Shown here in pieces: positions 39,431-47,777 of a DNA stretch of 64,000 bases. The position numbers and the translations under genes were made by a program. The stretch is from Rhizobium sp. BK251 (lineage in GTDB: Bacteria; Pseudomonadota; Alphaproteobacteria; Rhizobiales; Rhizobiaceae), in contig NZ_SLUQ01000007.1 in the NCBI RefSeq assembly GCF_004345245.1, forward strand, positions 186,001-250,000, written 5' to 3'. Position 1 is the first letter of the stretch, and every line of letters begins with the position of its first letter. The notes below the pieces were generated by a model. The model was not told the origin of the DNA, made no database searches, and saw only the letters and a list, made by a program, of their open reading frames with translations.

Positions 39431-39661
39431 TGTTGTTACTCTCTTTTGGACCCTTGGCCCGAAGGCTTTTGGGCGTTTCTTGTTGCTTGGTTTAGCCGGC
39501 CGGAGCCGCGCCAAAAAAGAAAGCAGCCGGGAAAGGCTGCGATCCGTGGTGGCTTATAAGGGCGAAGCTTTTAAAGGTCAAGATCGGCCAAGTTGGCGGT
39601 CTGAAAAATATCCAAGCAAAATCATATACGTAGATATGAGGTATTATAATACCACAAAAAA

Positions 39662-40087
39662 TCAGCGCGGTGGGATCGAATAGGTCGCCGTCGCGTGGGC
39701 GACCATCTCCTCCGGATCGTCCTGATAGATCGAGGCTTCGATGACGGCAAGCCGCTTGCCGAGTTTCAGGATCCGGCAGGTGCAGGTCAGCATCTTCGGC
39801 TGCGGCAGCCGCAGGAAATTGATGGTGAGGCTGGTGGTGACCGCAAGCGCCACCGGCCCGATATGGGAGAGCACGACCACATAGGCAGCGACATCGGCAA
39901 GCGTGAAGAGGGTGGGGCCGGAGATCGTGCCGCCCGGGCGCAGGTGCCGGTCCGAGGGATCGAGCTGCATGGCGATCCGCCCGGGTTCGATCGCAGTCAC
40001 CGAGAAGACTCGCCCGTCGGTGTGGATCTGCGGAAAATCGGTTTCCAGGAAGGCGTGAACCTCATCGATCGTCATGACGGGCATCAT
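39662..40087 (-). CDS. PaaI-family thioesterase (hotdog fold)
   Basis: A 141-aa acyl-CoA thioesterase-like protein. LRPGGTISGPTLFTLADVAAYVVVLSHIG is the hotdog helix with the conserved Gly and Asp, followed by TTSLTINFLRLPQPKMLTC. It probably hydrolyses acyl- or aryl-CoA in the cytosol. ATG 40087 is chosen because GGAG lies about 11 bases upstream; GTG 40099 and ATG 40075 are also in frame. Its upstream region carries the first copy of a 59-bp repeat shared with the enoyl-CoA hydratase gene, which it faces divergently across a 573-bp insertion. Confidence 0.85.
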   Translation of the reverse strand: MMPVMTIDEVHAFLETDFPQIHTDGRVFSVTAIEPGRIAMQLDPSDRHLRPGGTISGPTLFTLADVAAYVVVLSHIGPVALAVTTSLTINFLRLPQPKMLTCTCRILKLGKRLAVIEASIYQDDPEEMVAHATATYSIPPR

Positions 40088-40111
40088 TTTTTTGCGCACT
40101 CCGATGGACGG

Positions 40112-40170
40112 GCGTTTGCTCTTGTGAGCGGCTTTGTGGCAAAAAGCACTATCACAAATGCTGCTGCGGG
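40112..40170. repeat. 59-bp direct repeat, copy 1
   Basis: A segment beginning GCGTTTGCTCTTG and ending AATGCTGCTGCGGG recurs at 40685-40743 with 57 of 59 bases identical. Inside lies TTTGTG-N14-CACAAA, an inverted repeat resembling an operator. The copy lies 25 bp upstream of the thioesterase start. The two copies bound a lower-GC unit with a 77-aa gene, consistent with an insertion or duplication that split one shared promoter region. Confidence 0.88.
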
Positions 40171-40362
40171 CGGTGATGATCTGCGGATACTACTCACTCA
40201 CAAGTCGGCGAAATTTGCCGATTTGCCAGAAATTAATACTGACCCCAACTTGCCAGGTTGAACTGCCTATTTAAGGTGTGTGTGGATTGATTTCATAGCG
40301 CACTGGTTGATATCTAACGCGCTGCGTAAAATACACTTCATGAGCATGGAAATAGATAGGCG

Positions 40363-40596
40363 ATGGCTAGAGTAGTCAATTTTGAGCGCGGTCATATGGA
40401 CCGCATGCAGTTGCATGATGAGATCGACGCGACGATTTTCGTGCAGGAAGTCGAGGGCCGTAGGCTCTTGCAAATTTCGAGCTATGGTCGAGAAGGAAGA
40501 GAAAGGCCGGGGCAGGTTTCGCAAACTTTCCAGTTTGACGAAAATTCTGCAAGGCAACTCTTCTACGCTCTTCGAGACCACTTTGGGTTCGAGTAG
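40363..40596 (+). CDS. 77-aa hypothetical protein within the repeat-bounded unit
   Basis: A 77-aa soluble protein: VVNFERGHMDRMQLHDEIDA, a beta-rich middle (TIFVQEVEGRRLLQISSYGR), GQVSQTFQFDENSARQLFYALRDHFGF at the end. The 'Q.SQ..QFDE..A..L...L...F' ending fits a family of small proteins of about 75-85 aa common in Proteobacteria; I recall it only as hypothetical. No catalytic motif is seen. The start ATG 40363 has AGG upstream. The gene lies alone in the 40171-40684 insert, with lower GC than flanking genes, suggesting horizontal origin. Confidence 0.72.
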   Translation: MARVVNFERGHMDRMQLHDEIDATIFVQEVEGRRLLQISSYGREGRERPGQVSQTFQFDENSARQLFYALRDHFGFE

Positions 40597-40684
40597 GTTT
40601 TCCCGGACTTTTCGAGAATATCAAAACGTGCCAGCTCAATTGTTGCCGGTGGCGTTTTGTGGGCTTTAAATCCGGGCTCCCTAA

Positions 40685-40743
40685 GCGTTTGCTCTTGCTA
40701 GCGGCTTTGTGGCAAAAAGCACTATCACAAATGCTGCTGCGGG
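40685..40743. repeat. 59-bp direct repeat, copy 2
   Basis: Second copy of the segment at 40112-40170, differing at two positions (CTTGCTAGC for CTTGTGAGC). It ends 11 bp before the ATG of the enoyl-CoA hydratase gene, overlaps that gene's GGGGGAG ribosome site at its edge, and again contains TTTGTG-N14-CACAAA. Confidence 0.88.
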
Positions 40744-40754
40744 GGAGTTAGACG

Positions 40755-41585
40755 ATGGCCGAGGTTGTTTCCTTCAGGAAGGACGGGGCGAAGGATGAAC
40801 ATGGTATCGTGCTTTCATCTCTGAAGGACCAGGTCCTGCGGCTGACGCTCAACAATCCGCCGGCCAACACGCTGTCTATCGCCATGAAACAGGCCCTGAG
40901 CGACAGGCTCGACAGGGCCGAGGCGGATAGCGAGGTGCATGTCATCATCATCGCCGCCAGCGGTGCCGTCTTTTCCGCCGGCCACGACCTGAAGGAGCTG
41001 ACCGCGCACCGCGCCGACGAGGATGGCGGCCGAGCCTTCTTCGACACTACCTTCCGCCTGGCGGGCGAGCTCATGATGAAGATCACCCGGCTCTCCAAGC
41101 CGGTCATTGCCGAGATCGACGGCCTGGCGACGGCCGCCGGCTGCCAGCTCGTTGCCTCCTGCGATCTTGCGATCTGCACCGATACCTCGACCTTCTGCAC
41201 GCCGGGCGTCAATATCGGGCTCTTCTGCTCGACGCCTGCGGTTGCCGTATCGCGCGCCGCCCATCGCAAGCAGGCGATGGAGATGCTGCTGACCGGCGAG
41301 ACGATCGACGCGTCCACCGCCAAGGATTTCGGCCTCGTGAACCGCATCGTGCCGAAGCAATATCTGACGCAGGTGGTCCAGAAGTACGCTTCCGTTATCG
41401 CGAGCAAATCGCCGCTGACGCTGAAGATCGGCAAGCAGGCCTTCTACAGGCAGGCCGAGATGTCGCTCGAGGACGCATACGACTATGCGGCCGGAGTAAT
41501 GGTGGAAAACATGCTGACGAAGGACGCCGAGGAGGGTATCGGCGCCTTCCTTGGCAAGCGGCGCGCAGAGTGGACCGGAGAATAG
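40755..41585 (+). CDS. Enoyl-CoA hydratase/isomerase family protein
   Basis: A 276-aa crotonase-fold enzyme. LTLNNPPANTLSIAM at the N-terminus, the oxyanion-hole loop SAGHDLKEL, and KPVIAEIDGLATAAGCQLVASCDLAICTD with the second oxyanion Gly are conserved. GVNIGLFCSTPAVAVSRAAHRKQAMEMLLTGETI completes the fold. The two catalytic Glu of true enoyl-CoA hydratase are not both evident: the first oxyanion strand reads SAGHDLKE, and the GxxxE position appears as F/C-rich, so hydratase activity is uncertain. It is divergent from a thioesterase, fitting acyl-CoA metabolism. ATG 40755 follows GGGGGAG. Confidence 0.88.
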   Translation: MAEVVSFRKDGAKDEHGIVLSSLKDQVLRLTLNNPPANTLSIAMKQALSDRLDRAEADSEVHVIIIAASGAVFSAGHDLKELTAHRADEDGGRAFFDTTFRLAGELMMKITRLSKPVIAEIDGLATAAGCQLVASCDLAICTDTSTFCTPGVNIGLFCSTPAVAVSRAAHRKQAMEMLLTGETIDASTAKDFGLVNRIVPKQYLTQVVQKYASVIASKSPLTLKIGKQAFYRQAEMSLEDAYDYAAGVMVENMLTKDAEEGIGAFLGKRRAEWTGE

Positions 41586-41726
41586 GCCGCCTCCTCTCGC
41601 ACCTTGGTCGGTCATGCCGCCCGCAAGGTCCGTTACATCTGTAATTTTCTTTCCCCGCCGCTGACACGGCCTTGAAACGGTGCTCCGCGAAAAGGGAAGC
41701 CCGTTCTCGGTTCGGATACTCGCCAC

Positions 41727-42335
41727 ATGCCGATGCAGGCGCTGCCGCTTCTCGCTTCCGTTTCCTTCATGCCCGGCCTTTGCATGATGCTCGCTCTTAA
41801 CCTCGGAATGCAGGTCGGGGTGCTGCGCACCCTCTGGATGATGATCGGTGAACTCACGGGTATCGGCGTCGTCGCCGGGCTAGCGCTCAGCGGGGTCTCT
41901 GCCCTCATGTTCGCGGTGCCGGAAACCGCGAAGGTGATCACCGTTCTGTGCGCTGCCTATCTCTTCTATCTCGGGGTCAGGATCGCGCTTACAAGGCCCG
42001 CTCACGCCGCCGATGGCGAAGCGGATGCGGTGGGCGGCATGTCGCGCTGGCAACTGGCGCGGACCGGGTTCCTGTCGGCGGTGACGAACCCCAAGGCCTG
42101 GATCCTCTATGCATCGCTTCTGCCGCCCTTCATCGAGCCGACGCGTGCCGTTGCTCCGCAATTCCTGCTGATCATCATCCTGCTGCTGGTGGTCGAGTTT
42201 GTGTCGCTCGTCGTTTATGCGAGCGGCGGGCGAACGCTCGGGCGCTTCGTCACGGACAAGTTTTGGCTGAGAGCGATCAACGTCCTCTCGGGAGGGATGA
42301 TCATCGCCTTCGCCGCGGAGATGCTGGCTATCTAG
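41727..42335 (+). CDS. LysE/RhtB-family exporter
   Basis: A 202-aa inner-membrane protein with six hydrophobic segments. The N-terminal FMPGLCMMLALNLGMQVGVL stands where LysE proteins have the 'PGP....' motif, although Pro-Gly-Leu replaces Pro-Gly-Pro. AYLFYLGVRIAL and GFLSAVTNPKAWILYASLLPPFI are typical, the last being the NPK motif. It likely exports an amino acid or its derivative. The stop is 4 bp from the convergent EamA gene. Confidence 0.87.
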   Translation: MPMQALPLLASVSFMPGLCMMLALNLGMQVGVLRTLWMMIGELTGIGVVAGLALSGVSALMFAVPETAKVITVLCAAYLFYLGVRIALTRPAHAADGEADAVGGMSRWQLARTGFLSAVTNPKAWILYASLLPPFIEPTRAVAPQFLLIIILLLVVEFVSLVVYASGGRTLGRFVTDKFWLRAINVLSGGMIIAFAAEMLAI

Positions 42336-42339
42336 CGCA

Positions 42340-43176
42340 CTATCCGAGCCGCATGACCAGAACGCCGCCGGCGATGATCGCGCCCGCGAGATAGCGCCAC
42401 GGGCTGGCTTTTTCCTTCAGCACCAGTACCGAGATCAGCAGCGCGAAAAGGATGGATGTCTCCCGAAGCGCGGCGACCGAAGCGACGGGTGCCTTGGTCA
42501 TCGCCCAGAGGGCCAGGCCGTAGGAGGCGATCGAGCCCGCGCCGCCGATGAGGCCGCGCCACCAGTTGCCGCGGACATGAAGGGCGACCGCGGGCAGACC
42601 CCGCCGCCAGATCGCCCAGATGAAGAGGAGCACGGGCGGCAACAGGGACATCCAAAGCGTGTAGGAGACCGCATTTCCTGAGCTCCGGGCGCCGATGCCG
42701 TCGACGTAGGTATAGGTGGCGATGACGACGGCATTGCAGAGCGCGAGGATGATCGCATGCCGGCCGCCTCGCCGCGCTTCGAAGGCCAGCGTCATGATGC
42801 CGGCGCAAATCGTCAGCGTCCCGATGAGTGCCGCACCGGACAGCGCCTCGCCGAGAATGAAACTGCTGGTCGCAACGACGAGCAGTGGAGCCACGCCTCG
42901 CATGAGTGGATAGACGACGCCGATATCGCCGGCGCGATAGGCCCCGGCCACCAACTGGAAATAGATGAACTGCAAAACCGCCGAGGCGCCGATGAAGGGC
43001 CAAGCGGCCGGCTGCGGGTAGGGCAGAATCGGCAGGAAGGGAAGGGCGGCGACCGCGGCTCCCGCAGAGATCAGCGTCGCGTCCAGCGACTTGTCGCGGC
43101 CGGCCTTGATGATGGCGTTCCAGGTCGCATGAAGCAGGGCGCCGAGGAGGACGAGCAGGACGACATCAAGCGACAA
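42340..43176 (-). CDS. EamA/DMT-superfamily transporter
   Basis: A 278-aa protein with ten hydrophobic segments in two repeats of five (EamA domains). VVLLVLLGALLHATWNAIIK is the typical first helix. YPLMRGVAPLLVVATSSFILGEALS and ALRETSILFALLISVLVLKEKAS are the conserved ends of the two EamA repeats. A metabolite exporter is likely; the substrate is unknown. Confidence 0.87.
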   Translation of the reverse strand: MSLDVVLLVLLGALLHATWNAIIKAGRDKSLDATLISAGAAVAALPFLPILPYPQPAAWPFIGASAVLQFIYFQLVAGAYRAGDIGVVYPLMRGVAPLLVVATSSFILGEALSGAALIGTLTICAGIMTLAFEARRGGRHAIILALCNAVVIATYTYVDGIGARSSGNAVSYTLWMSLLPPVLLFIWAIWRRGLPAVALHVRGNWWRGLIGGAGSIASYGLALWAMTKAPVASVAALRETSILFALLISVLVLKEKASPWRYLAGAIIAGGVLVMRLG

Positions 43177-43540
43177 GAAGGGCCTCTGGGTTCGATTCGC
43201 GGGGGTTAAATTAAGGGCAAACTTCGTTCAGATATTGAATAAAATCGAGGCAGAAAGTTAACCTGCACGATTTACGTTCAGCGGTCCTTGACTTCAACTA
43301 TGAGATGTTTCTAATTCACGGGTGAACAGAAAGTAAACATAAAGCGAATAAATGGGCACATTGCACTATTCTACCGAATGACCCGATAGGCAAAGCCGAA
43401 AGTGGAGCCGTTTCGTTTCCTTTTTTGCTCGATGTGCCTCCGCCGCGCATGATTCGGGGCGCGCCGTTATTTCGCGGCCCCTGCCGAAAATATGTTCAAT
43501 TCCATTCCGGGCTGCGAACTCCCGCCTCCGCGCAGCGCAC
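43177..43540. other. 364-bp intergenic region, AT-rich part
   Basis: No gene is supported. Bases about 43200-43380 are distinctly AT-rich compared with the flanks. The region lies upstream of the EamA gene and downstream of the small exported protein gene on the same strand. No hairpin or operator was recognised. Confidence 0.5.
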
Positions 43541-43870
43541 TCAAAGATGGTTGTCTGGAATGAACTGCATACCATCAAGGTTGTTCTTCAGCTGGCAGTT
43601 CAGGACCGGGCAGGTGGGGTCGTTGCGGGTCGGAATATTCACCCATTCGGCATATCTTTCTATATCGCAGAAGTTGCCGTCCACCACATAGCGGTCATAG
43701 AGGGTCATGCCCTTCGCCCGCTTCGACGGATAGCGGAAGATGACCGCGCCTTCTCGGCGGACGGCGTTGCGGGCCTGCTCGCAGGTCATCGACAGGGAGT
43801 TGTAGCGCGAGATTGCAAGCGCCGGCGAGGCGGCTGCGACGAGCGCAAGGACGAGGGCTATTCTCTTCAT
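43541..43870 (-). CDS. Small exported protein with four cysteines
   Basis: A 109-aa protein. Signal peptide MKRIALVLALVAAASPALA-IS, then a mature part of 90 residues with four Cys (SMTCEQ, GNFCDI, DPTCPV, LNCQLK) that could form two disulfides. The segment CEQARNAVRREGAVIFRYPS, followed later by YDRYVVDGNFC, resembles small alphaproteobacterial periplasmic proteins that I know only as hypothetical. ATG 43870 has AAAAGG upstream. It is monocistronic; the function is unknown. Confidence 0.78.
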   Translation of the reverse strand: MKRIALVLALVAAASPALAISRYNSLSMTCEQARNAVRREGAVIFRYPSKRAKGMTLYDRYVVDGNFCDIERYAEWVNIPTRNDPTCPVLNCQLKNNLDGMQFIPDNHL

Positions 43871-44029
43871 GGCGTGCGCCTTTTCGGTTTCCATGCCTAT
43901 ATACGTCTGAAAGGGCCATTCAGTTGCAGGAAGTTTCGGTCATCGGCTTTGCCTCGAGGCCGAAGACCGGCGGATGATTGCGAGCCAGGGTTGAAACCGT
44001 TAGAAAACGAAGATCCGAAGGACGATCGA

Positions 44030-44458
44030 ATGAACCACGACAGCTATGACGATGCCTATCTGGCGGGGATATTGACCTCCGTCAGGAGAATAGCACTGAC
44101 CGGCGCCTCGCCGAACCCGGCGCGTCCGAGCAACGGTGTGATGGGATACCTGCTCTCGCGCGGCTACGAGGTGATCCCCGTCAATCCCGGCCAGGCCGGC
44201 AAGCAGATCCACGGCCAGACGGTCTATGCCCGGCTTGCCGACATTCCCGGGCCGGTCGACATGGTCGACGTCTTCCGGGCCTCGGAATATCTGCCGCAGG
44301 TGGTCGACGAAGTGCTGGCACTGGAGATCCTGCCGAAGGTGATCTGGTCGCAGCTCGGCGTGCGCGACGATGCTGCCGCAGCACGGGCCGAGGCCGCCGG
44401 CATCAAGGTGGTGATGAACCGCTGCCCGGCGATAGAGCTTCCGCGTCTCGCGGCGTAA
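44030..44458 (+). CDS. CoA-binding protein (YccU-like)
   Basis: A 142-aa Rossmann-fold protein of the CoA_binding_2 family. VRRIALTGASPNPARPSNGVMGYLLSRGYEVIPVNPG is the CoA-binding loop, and VDVFRASEYLPQVVDEVL, LPKVIWSQLGVRDD and VVMNRCPAIELPRL follow the family order. ATG 44030 follows AAGGA. Members bind CoA but their role is uncertain. It is placed 133 bp before the sulfhydrylase gene on the same strand. Confidence 0.92.
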   Translation: MNHDSYDDAYLAGILTSVRRIALTGASPNPARPSNGVMGYLLSRGYEVIPVNPGQAGKQIHGQTVYARLADIPGPVDMVDVFRASEYLPQVVDEVLALEILPKVIWSQLGVRDDAAAARAEAAGIKVVMNRCPAIELPRLAA

Positions 44459-44591
44459 TGCTTTTGAGGCGCAGCGCCGAGGCAGCGGATTTTTCTCGGA
44501 AATATGCAACTTTAGCAAGGGATTGCGGTTAACTTTCAAATGCCGGAAGTTATGATCCGGTCGTTCGGCATGACCAATCGGAGGAGACACG

Positions 44592-45875
44592 ATGGCGAAG
44601 AATGAACCCGGTTTCGATACTCTGGCAGTCCATGCGGGCGCGCAGCCGGACCCTACGACCGGTGCCCGCGCGACGCCGATCTACCAGACCACGGCCTATG
44701 TCTTCAAAGATGCCGACCATGCCGCGGCGCTCTTCGGGCTCGAGCAGCCGGGCAACATCTACACGCGCATCATGAACCCGACGCAGGCGGTACTGGAGGA
44801 GCGCGTCGCAGCCCTCGAGGGCGGTACGGCCGCGGTGGCGGTGGCAACCGGGCATGCTGCGCAGCTCATCACCTTCCACACGCTGATGCGCCCGGGCGAC
44901 AATTTCGTCGCCGCCCGCCGGCTCTATGGCGGCTCGATCAACCAGTTTGGCCATGCCTTCGAGAATTTCGGCTGGCAGGTGCGCTGGGCCGACCCGGCCG
45001 ACCCCGCCGCCTTCGAGGCCCAGATCGACGGATTGACGCGGGCGATCTTCATCGAGAGCCTCGCCAATCCGGGCGGCACCTTCGTCGATATCGCGGCGAT
45101 CGCCGAGGTGGCGCACAGGCATGGCGTGCCGCTGATCGTCGACAACACCATGGCGAGCCCCTACCTCATCCGCCCGCTGGAGCACGGCGCAGATATCGTC
45201 GTGCATTCGATGACGAAATTTCTGGGCGGCCATGGAAATTCCATGGGCGGCATCATCGTCGACGGCGGAACCTTCGACTGGTCGAGATCCGGCAACTATC
45301 CCATGCTTTCCAGGCCGCGGCCGGAATATAACGGCACGGTGCTGCACAAGGCGTTCGGGAATGTCGCCTTCGCGATCGCCGCGCGCGTGCTCGGCCTGCG
45401 CGATCTCGGGCCGTCGATCTCCCCCTTCAACGCCTTCTTGATCCTTACCGGCATAGAGACGCTGCCGCTGCGCATGCAGCGCCACTGCGACAATGCGTTG
45501 GCTGTCGCCAAGTGGCTGAAGAGCCATTCCAAGGTTGCCTGGGTCAATTATGCCGGGCTCGAGGACGATGCCAATCACGCCCTGCAGCAGCACTACTCGC
45601 CGAAAGGCGCGGGTGCGGTCTTTACCTTCGGCCTGAGGGGCGGCTACGAGGCCGGCAAGAATTTCGTCGAAGGGCTGGAACTCTTTTCGCACCTCGCCAA
45701 TATCGGCGACACGCGCTCGCTGGTCATCCATCCGGCCTCGACGACACACCGGCAGCTGACGGACGAACAGAAGATCTCCGCCGGTGCCGGCCCCGACGTC
45801 GTGCGCCTCTCGATCGGCATCGAGGACGCCAAGGACATCATCGCCGACCTGGAGCAGTCGCTTTCGAGAGTCTAA
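44592..45875 (+). CDS. metY: O-acetylhomoserine sulfhydrylase
   Basis: A 427-aa PLP enzyme of the Cys/Met metabolism family that makes homocysteine from O-acetylhomoserine and sulfide. The N-terminus FDTLAVHAGAQPDPTTGARATPIYQTTAYVF is typical for MetY. YTRIMNPTQAVLEERVAALEGG, the PLP Asp in LIVDNTMASPYLIRPLEHGADI, and the Schiff-base Lys in VHSMTKFLGGHG are seen. The size of 427 fits MetY rather than MetZ (about 400). A strong GGAGGAG precedes ATG 44592. The leader of 133 bp showed no SAM-II riboswitch. Confidence 0.94.
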   Translation: MAKNEPGFDTLAVHAGAQPDPTTGARATPIYQTTAYVFKDADHAAALFGLEQPGNIYTRIMNPTQAVLEERVAALEGGTAAVAVATGHAAQLITFHTLMRPGDNFVAARRLYGGSINQFGHAFENFGWQVRWADPADPAAFEAQIDGLTRAIFIESLANPGGTFVDIAAIAEVAHRHGVPLIVDNTMASPYLIRPLEHGADIVVHSMTKFLGGHGNSMGGIIVDGGTFDWSRSGNYPMLSRPRPEYNGTVLHKAFGNVAFAIAARVLGLRDLGPSISPFNAFLILTGIETLPLRMQRHCDNALAVAKWLKSHSKVAWVNYAGLEDDANHALQQHYSPKGAGAVFTFGLRGGYEAGKNFVEGLELFSHLANIGDTRSLVIHPASTTHRQLTDEQKISAGAGPDVVRLSIGIEDAKDIIADLEQSLSRV

Positions 45876-45968
45876 ATCCTGTTGCCCAGCTTTGTGATGC
45901 AAGCAGCACGCGCATAAGTTAGGCTATGACCAGTTTGTAGCCGAACCGCACAGGCTGGGGAGACTTTC

Positions 45969-47669
45969 ATGCCGACAGCGATTGCCGTTCTTGGCGGGGT
46001 TGGGTTGTTCCTTCTCGGCATGACCGTCATGACTGGCGGCCTGAAGGCGATGGCCGGCTCCGCTCTTCGCGTCATTCTTGGCAAGGCAGCCGCCACGCCG
46101 CTCTCCGGCGCCTTCTGGGGTGCGCTTGTCACGCTCCTCGTTCAATCGTCGAGTGCCGTGACGATGACGACGATCGGTCTCGTAAGCGCTGGCCTTCTGA
46201 CATTTCCGCAGGGGCTCGGCCTTGTGTTCGGCGCCAATATCGGCACGACGGGAACGGGTTGGCTGGTGGCGCTGATTGGCGTGCGGGTCTCGCTTTCGGC
46301 CTATGCGCTGCCGCTGATATTCATCGGGGCGTTGGCCAAGCTCATCGGAAGCGGCCGGATCGCGGCAGCGGGCGGCGCGCTCGCGGGCTTCGCACTCGTA
46401 CTCTACGGTCTGACGACCCTTCAACAGGGTATGGGCGGTCTTGCCGAGTCACTGCATCCGTCCGACCTGCCTGCGGTGCTCGGCACGCCGGGCGTTGGTT
46501 GGGGCGAGGGAACAATGGGGCTCCTGACCCTGATCGTCGCCGGCCTTGCCATGACCGCAGTCATGCAATCCTCGACGGCTTCCATCGCAGTAACGATTTC
46601 AGCTTTCTATGCAGGAGCCGTGAACCTCGAACAGGGTGCCGCACTCATCATCGGCCAGAATATCGGGACGGCAACCAGTTCCGCATTGGCTGCAATCGGC
46701 GCCAGCACGACGGCTAAACGCCTCGCGCTTGCCTACGTGCTCTTCAAACTGATCGCGGCGCTCATCGCCATCGCCGCCTTTCCGTTTACCGCGGCGCTGA
46801 TGAAATCATTGTCTTCGTCGATTGGCGGAGTGACGCTCCTGGCCGCCTACCACACGGCCTATAACGTCGTGGGCGTCGCGGTGCTGCTCCCCGCCACGCA
46901 ATGGTTCACTCGCTTGGTGGAGCGCCTTCTGCCCTCGAAGCAAACAGCGCTTCAACGTGCGCTCGATCCGAGCGCGCTCGCCAACCCGGTGATCGCCATC
47001 GAGACCGCCCGCCGTGTTGTCGCTGATGTCCTCAGAACAACCTCGGCTTCGGTTTGTACCGCGCTTTTGGGTGGCGCCAGCCCTTCGGCGCAGAGCGCGG
47101 CAGCGGGCGCCACGCTCGAACAGGTGCGAGACTTCTTGTCGGAGCTGAAGGAGCCTCCGGAGACGGAGGGCGAACGGCTGCGCATGACGAGCACCTTGCA
47201 CGCCCTCGATCATGCCTCACGCTTGGTCGAGCTCCTGTCGGATGGCACTCTCCCGGGATCGCCAGCGGGTGCGGGCCATGACTCTCGTCTCGCCGAACTG
47301 TGCGTGAAGGCAATGCGCGCGGCGCAGGAAATTGATGACTCGATCACATCGGAAGCCGCCCTTAGCCTGCAGGCGCCGCCGATCGGCTGGAACGTCTCGG
47401 CAGAGATCGCCAAGGCGCTGACGGTAATGGAAGGCGCAGCATCGGAGCTCGACGCCCTGCAGCGCGACTATCGCGCTGCGACACTTGCGTCTGCTGCACG
47501 CGGAGATCTGACAGCGGCAGATGCCTTCTCACGGATCGAGACCGCCCGCCTGCTCGACCAGATTGTCCATCACGCCTGGCGATCGTCGGCGCATCTTCTT
47601 GGCCTCGGCGAGGTTCCCAATGGGGCGATAGTCGAACCTGGAGACAGAAGCCGACGAGAATTCACCTGA
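45969..47669 (+). CDS. Na/Pi-cotransporter family protein (NptA/PhoU-domain type)
   Basis: A 566-aa protein. The N-terminal 310 residues hold the two Na_Pi_cotrans repeats with QSSSA at 59-63 and QSSTA at 200-204, the defining inverted-repeat motifs, and GANIGTTGT/GQNIGTATSS. The C-terminal 230 residues are cytosolic, helical and PhoU-like (ETARRVVADVLRT..., ITSEAALSLQ). It would import phosphate with Na ions, or export it, in response to the PhoU-like domain. It precedes the carbonic anhydrase gene by 108 bp. Confidence 0.9.
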   Translation: MPTAIAVLGGVGLFLLGMTVMTGGLKAMAGSALRVILGKAAATPLSGAFWGALVTLLVQSSSAVTMTTIGLVSAGLLTFPQGLGLVFGANIGTTGTGWLVALIGVRVSLSAYALPLIFIGALAKLIGSGRIAAAGGALAGFALVLYGLTTLQQGMGGLAESLHPSDLPAVLGTPGVGWGEGTMGLLTLIVAGLAMTAVMQSSTASIAVTISAFYAGAVNLEQGAALIIGQNIGTATSSALAAIGASTTAKRLALAYVLFKLIAALIAIAAFPFTAALMKSLSSSIGGVTLLAAYHTAYNVVGVAVLLPATQWFTRLVERLLPSKQTALQRALDPSALANPVIAIETARRVVADVLRTTSASVCTALLGGASPSAQSAAAGATLEQVRDFLSELKEPPETEGERLRMTSTLHALDHASRLVELLSDGTLPGSPAGAGHDSRLAELCVKAMRAAQEIDDSITSEAALSLQAPPIGWNVSAEIAKALTVMEGAASELDALQRDYRAATLASAARGDLTAADAFSRIETARLLDQIVHHAWRSSAHLLGLGEVPNGAIVEPGDRSRREFT

Positions 47670-47777
47670 GGGTAGCCTCGCGCTCACCTGTTTTGACTAC
47701 TTGCGCAAGGAAGGCTCCGGCGTTGCCATGCAGGGCCGGCTTGCCGGTTTCGACATCGTCAATCTTGGGAGGCGAAG

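Noticed and set aside
44459..44591. SAM-II or other methionine riboswitch before metY
   Set aside because: The leader lacks the conserved SAM-II blocks and a pseudoknot-type pairing; only a plain ribosome site is evident.
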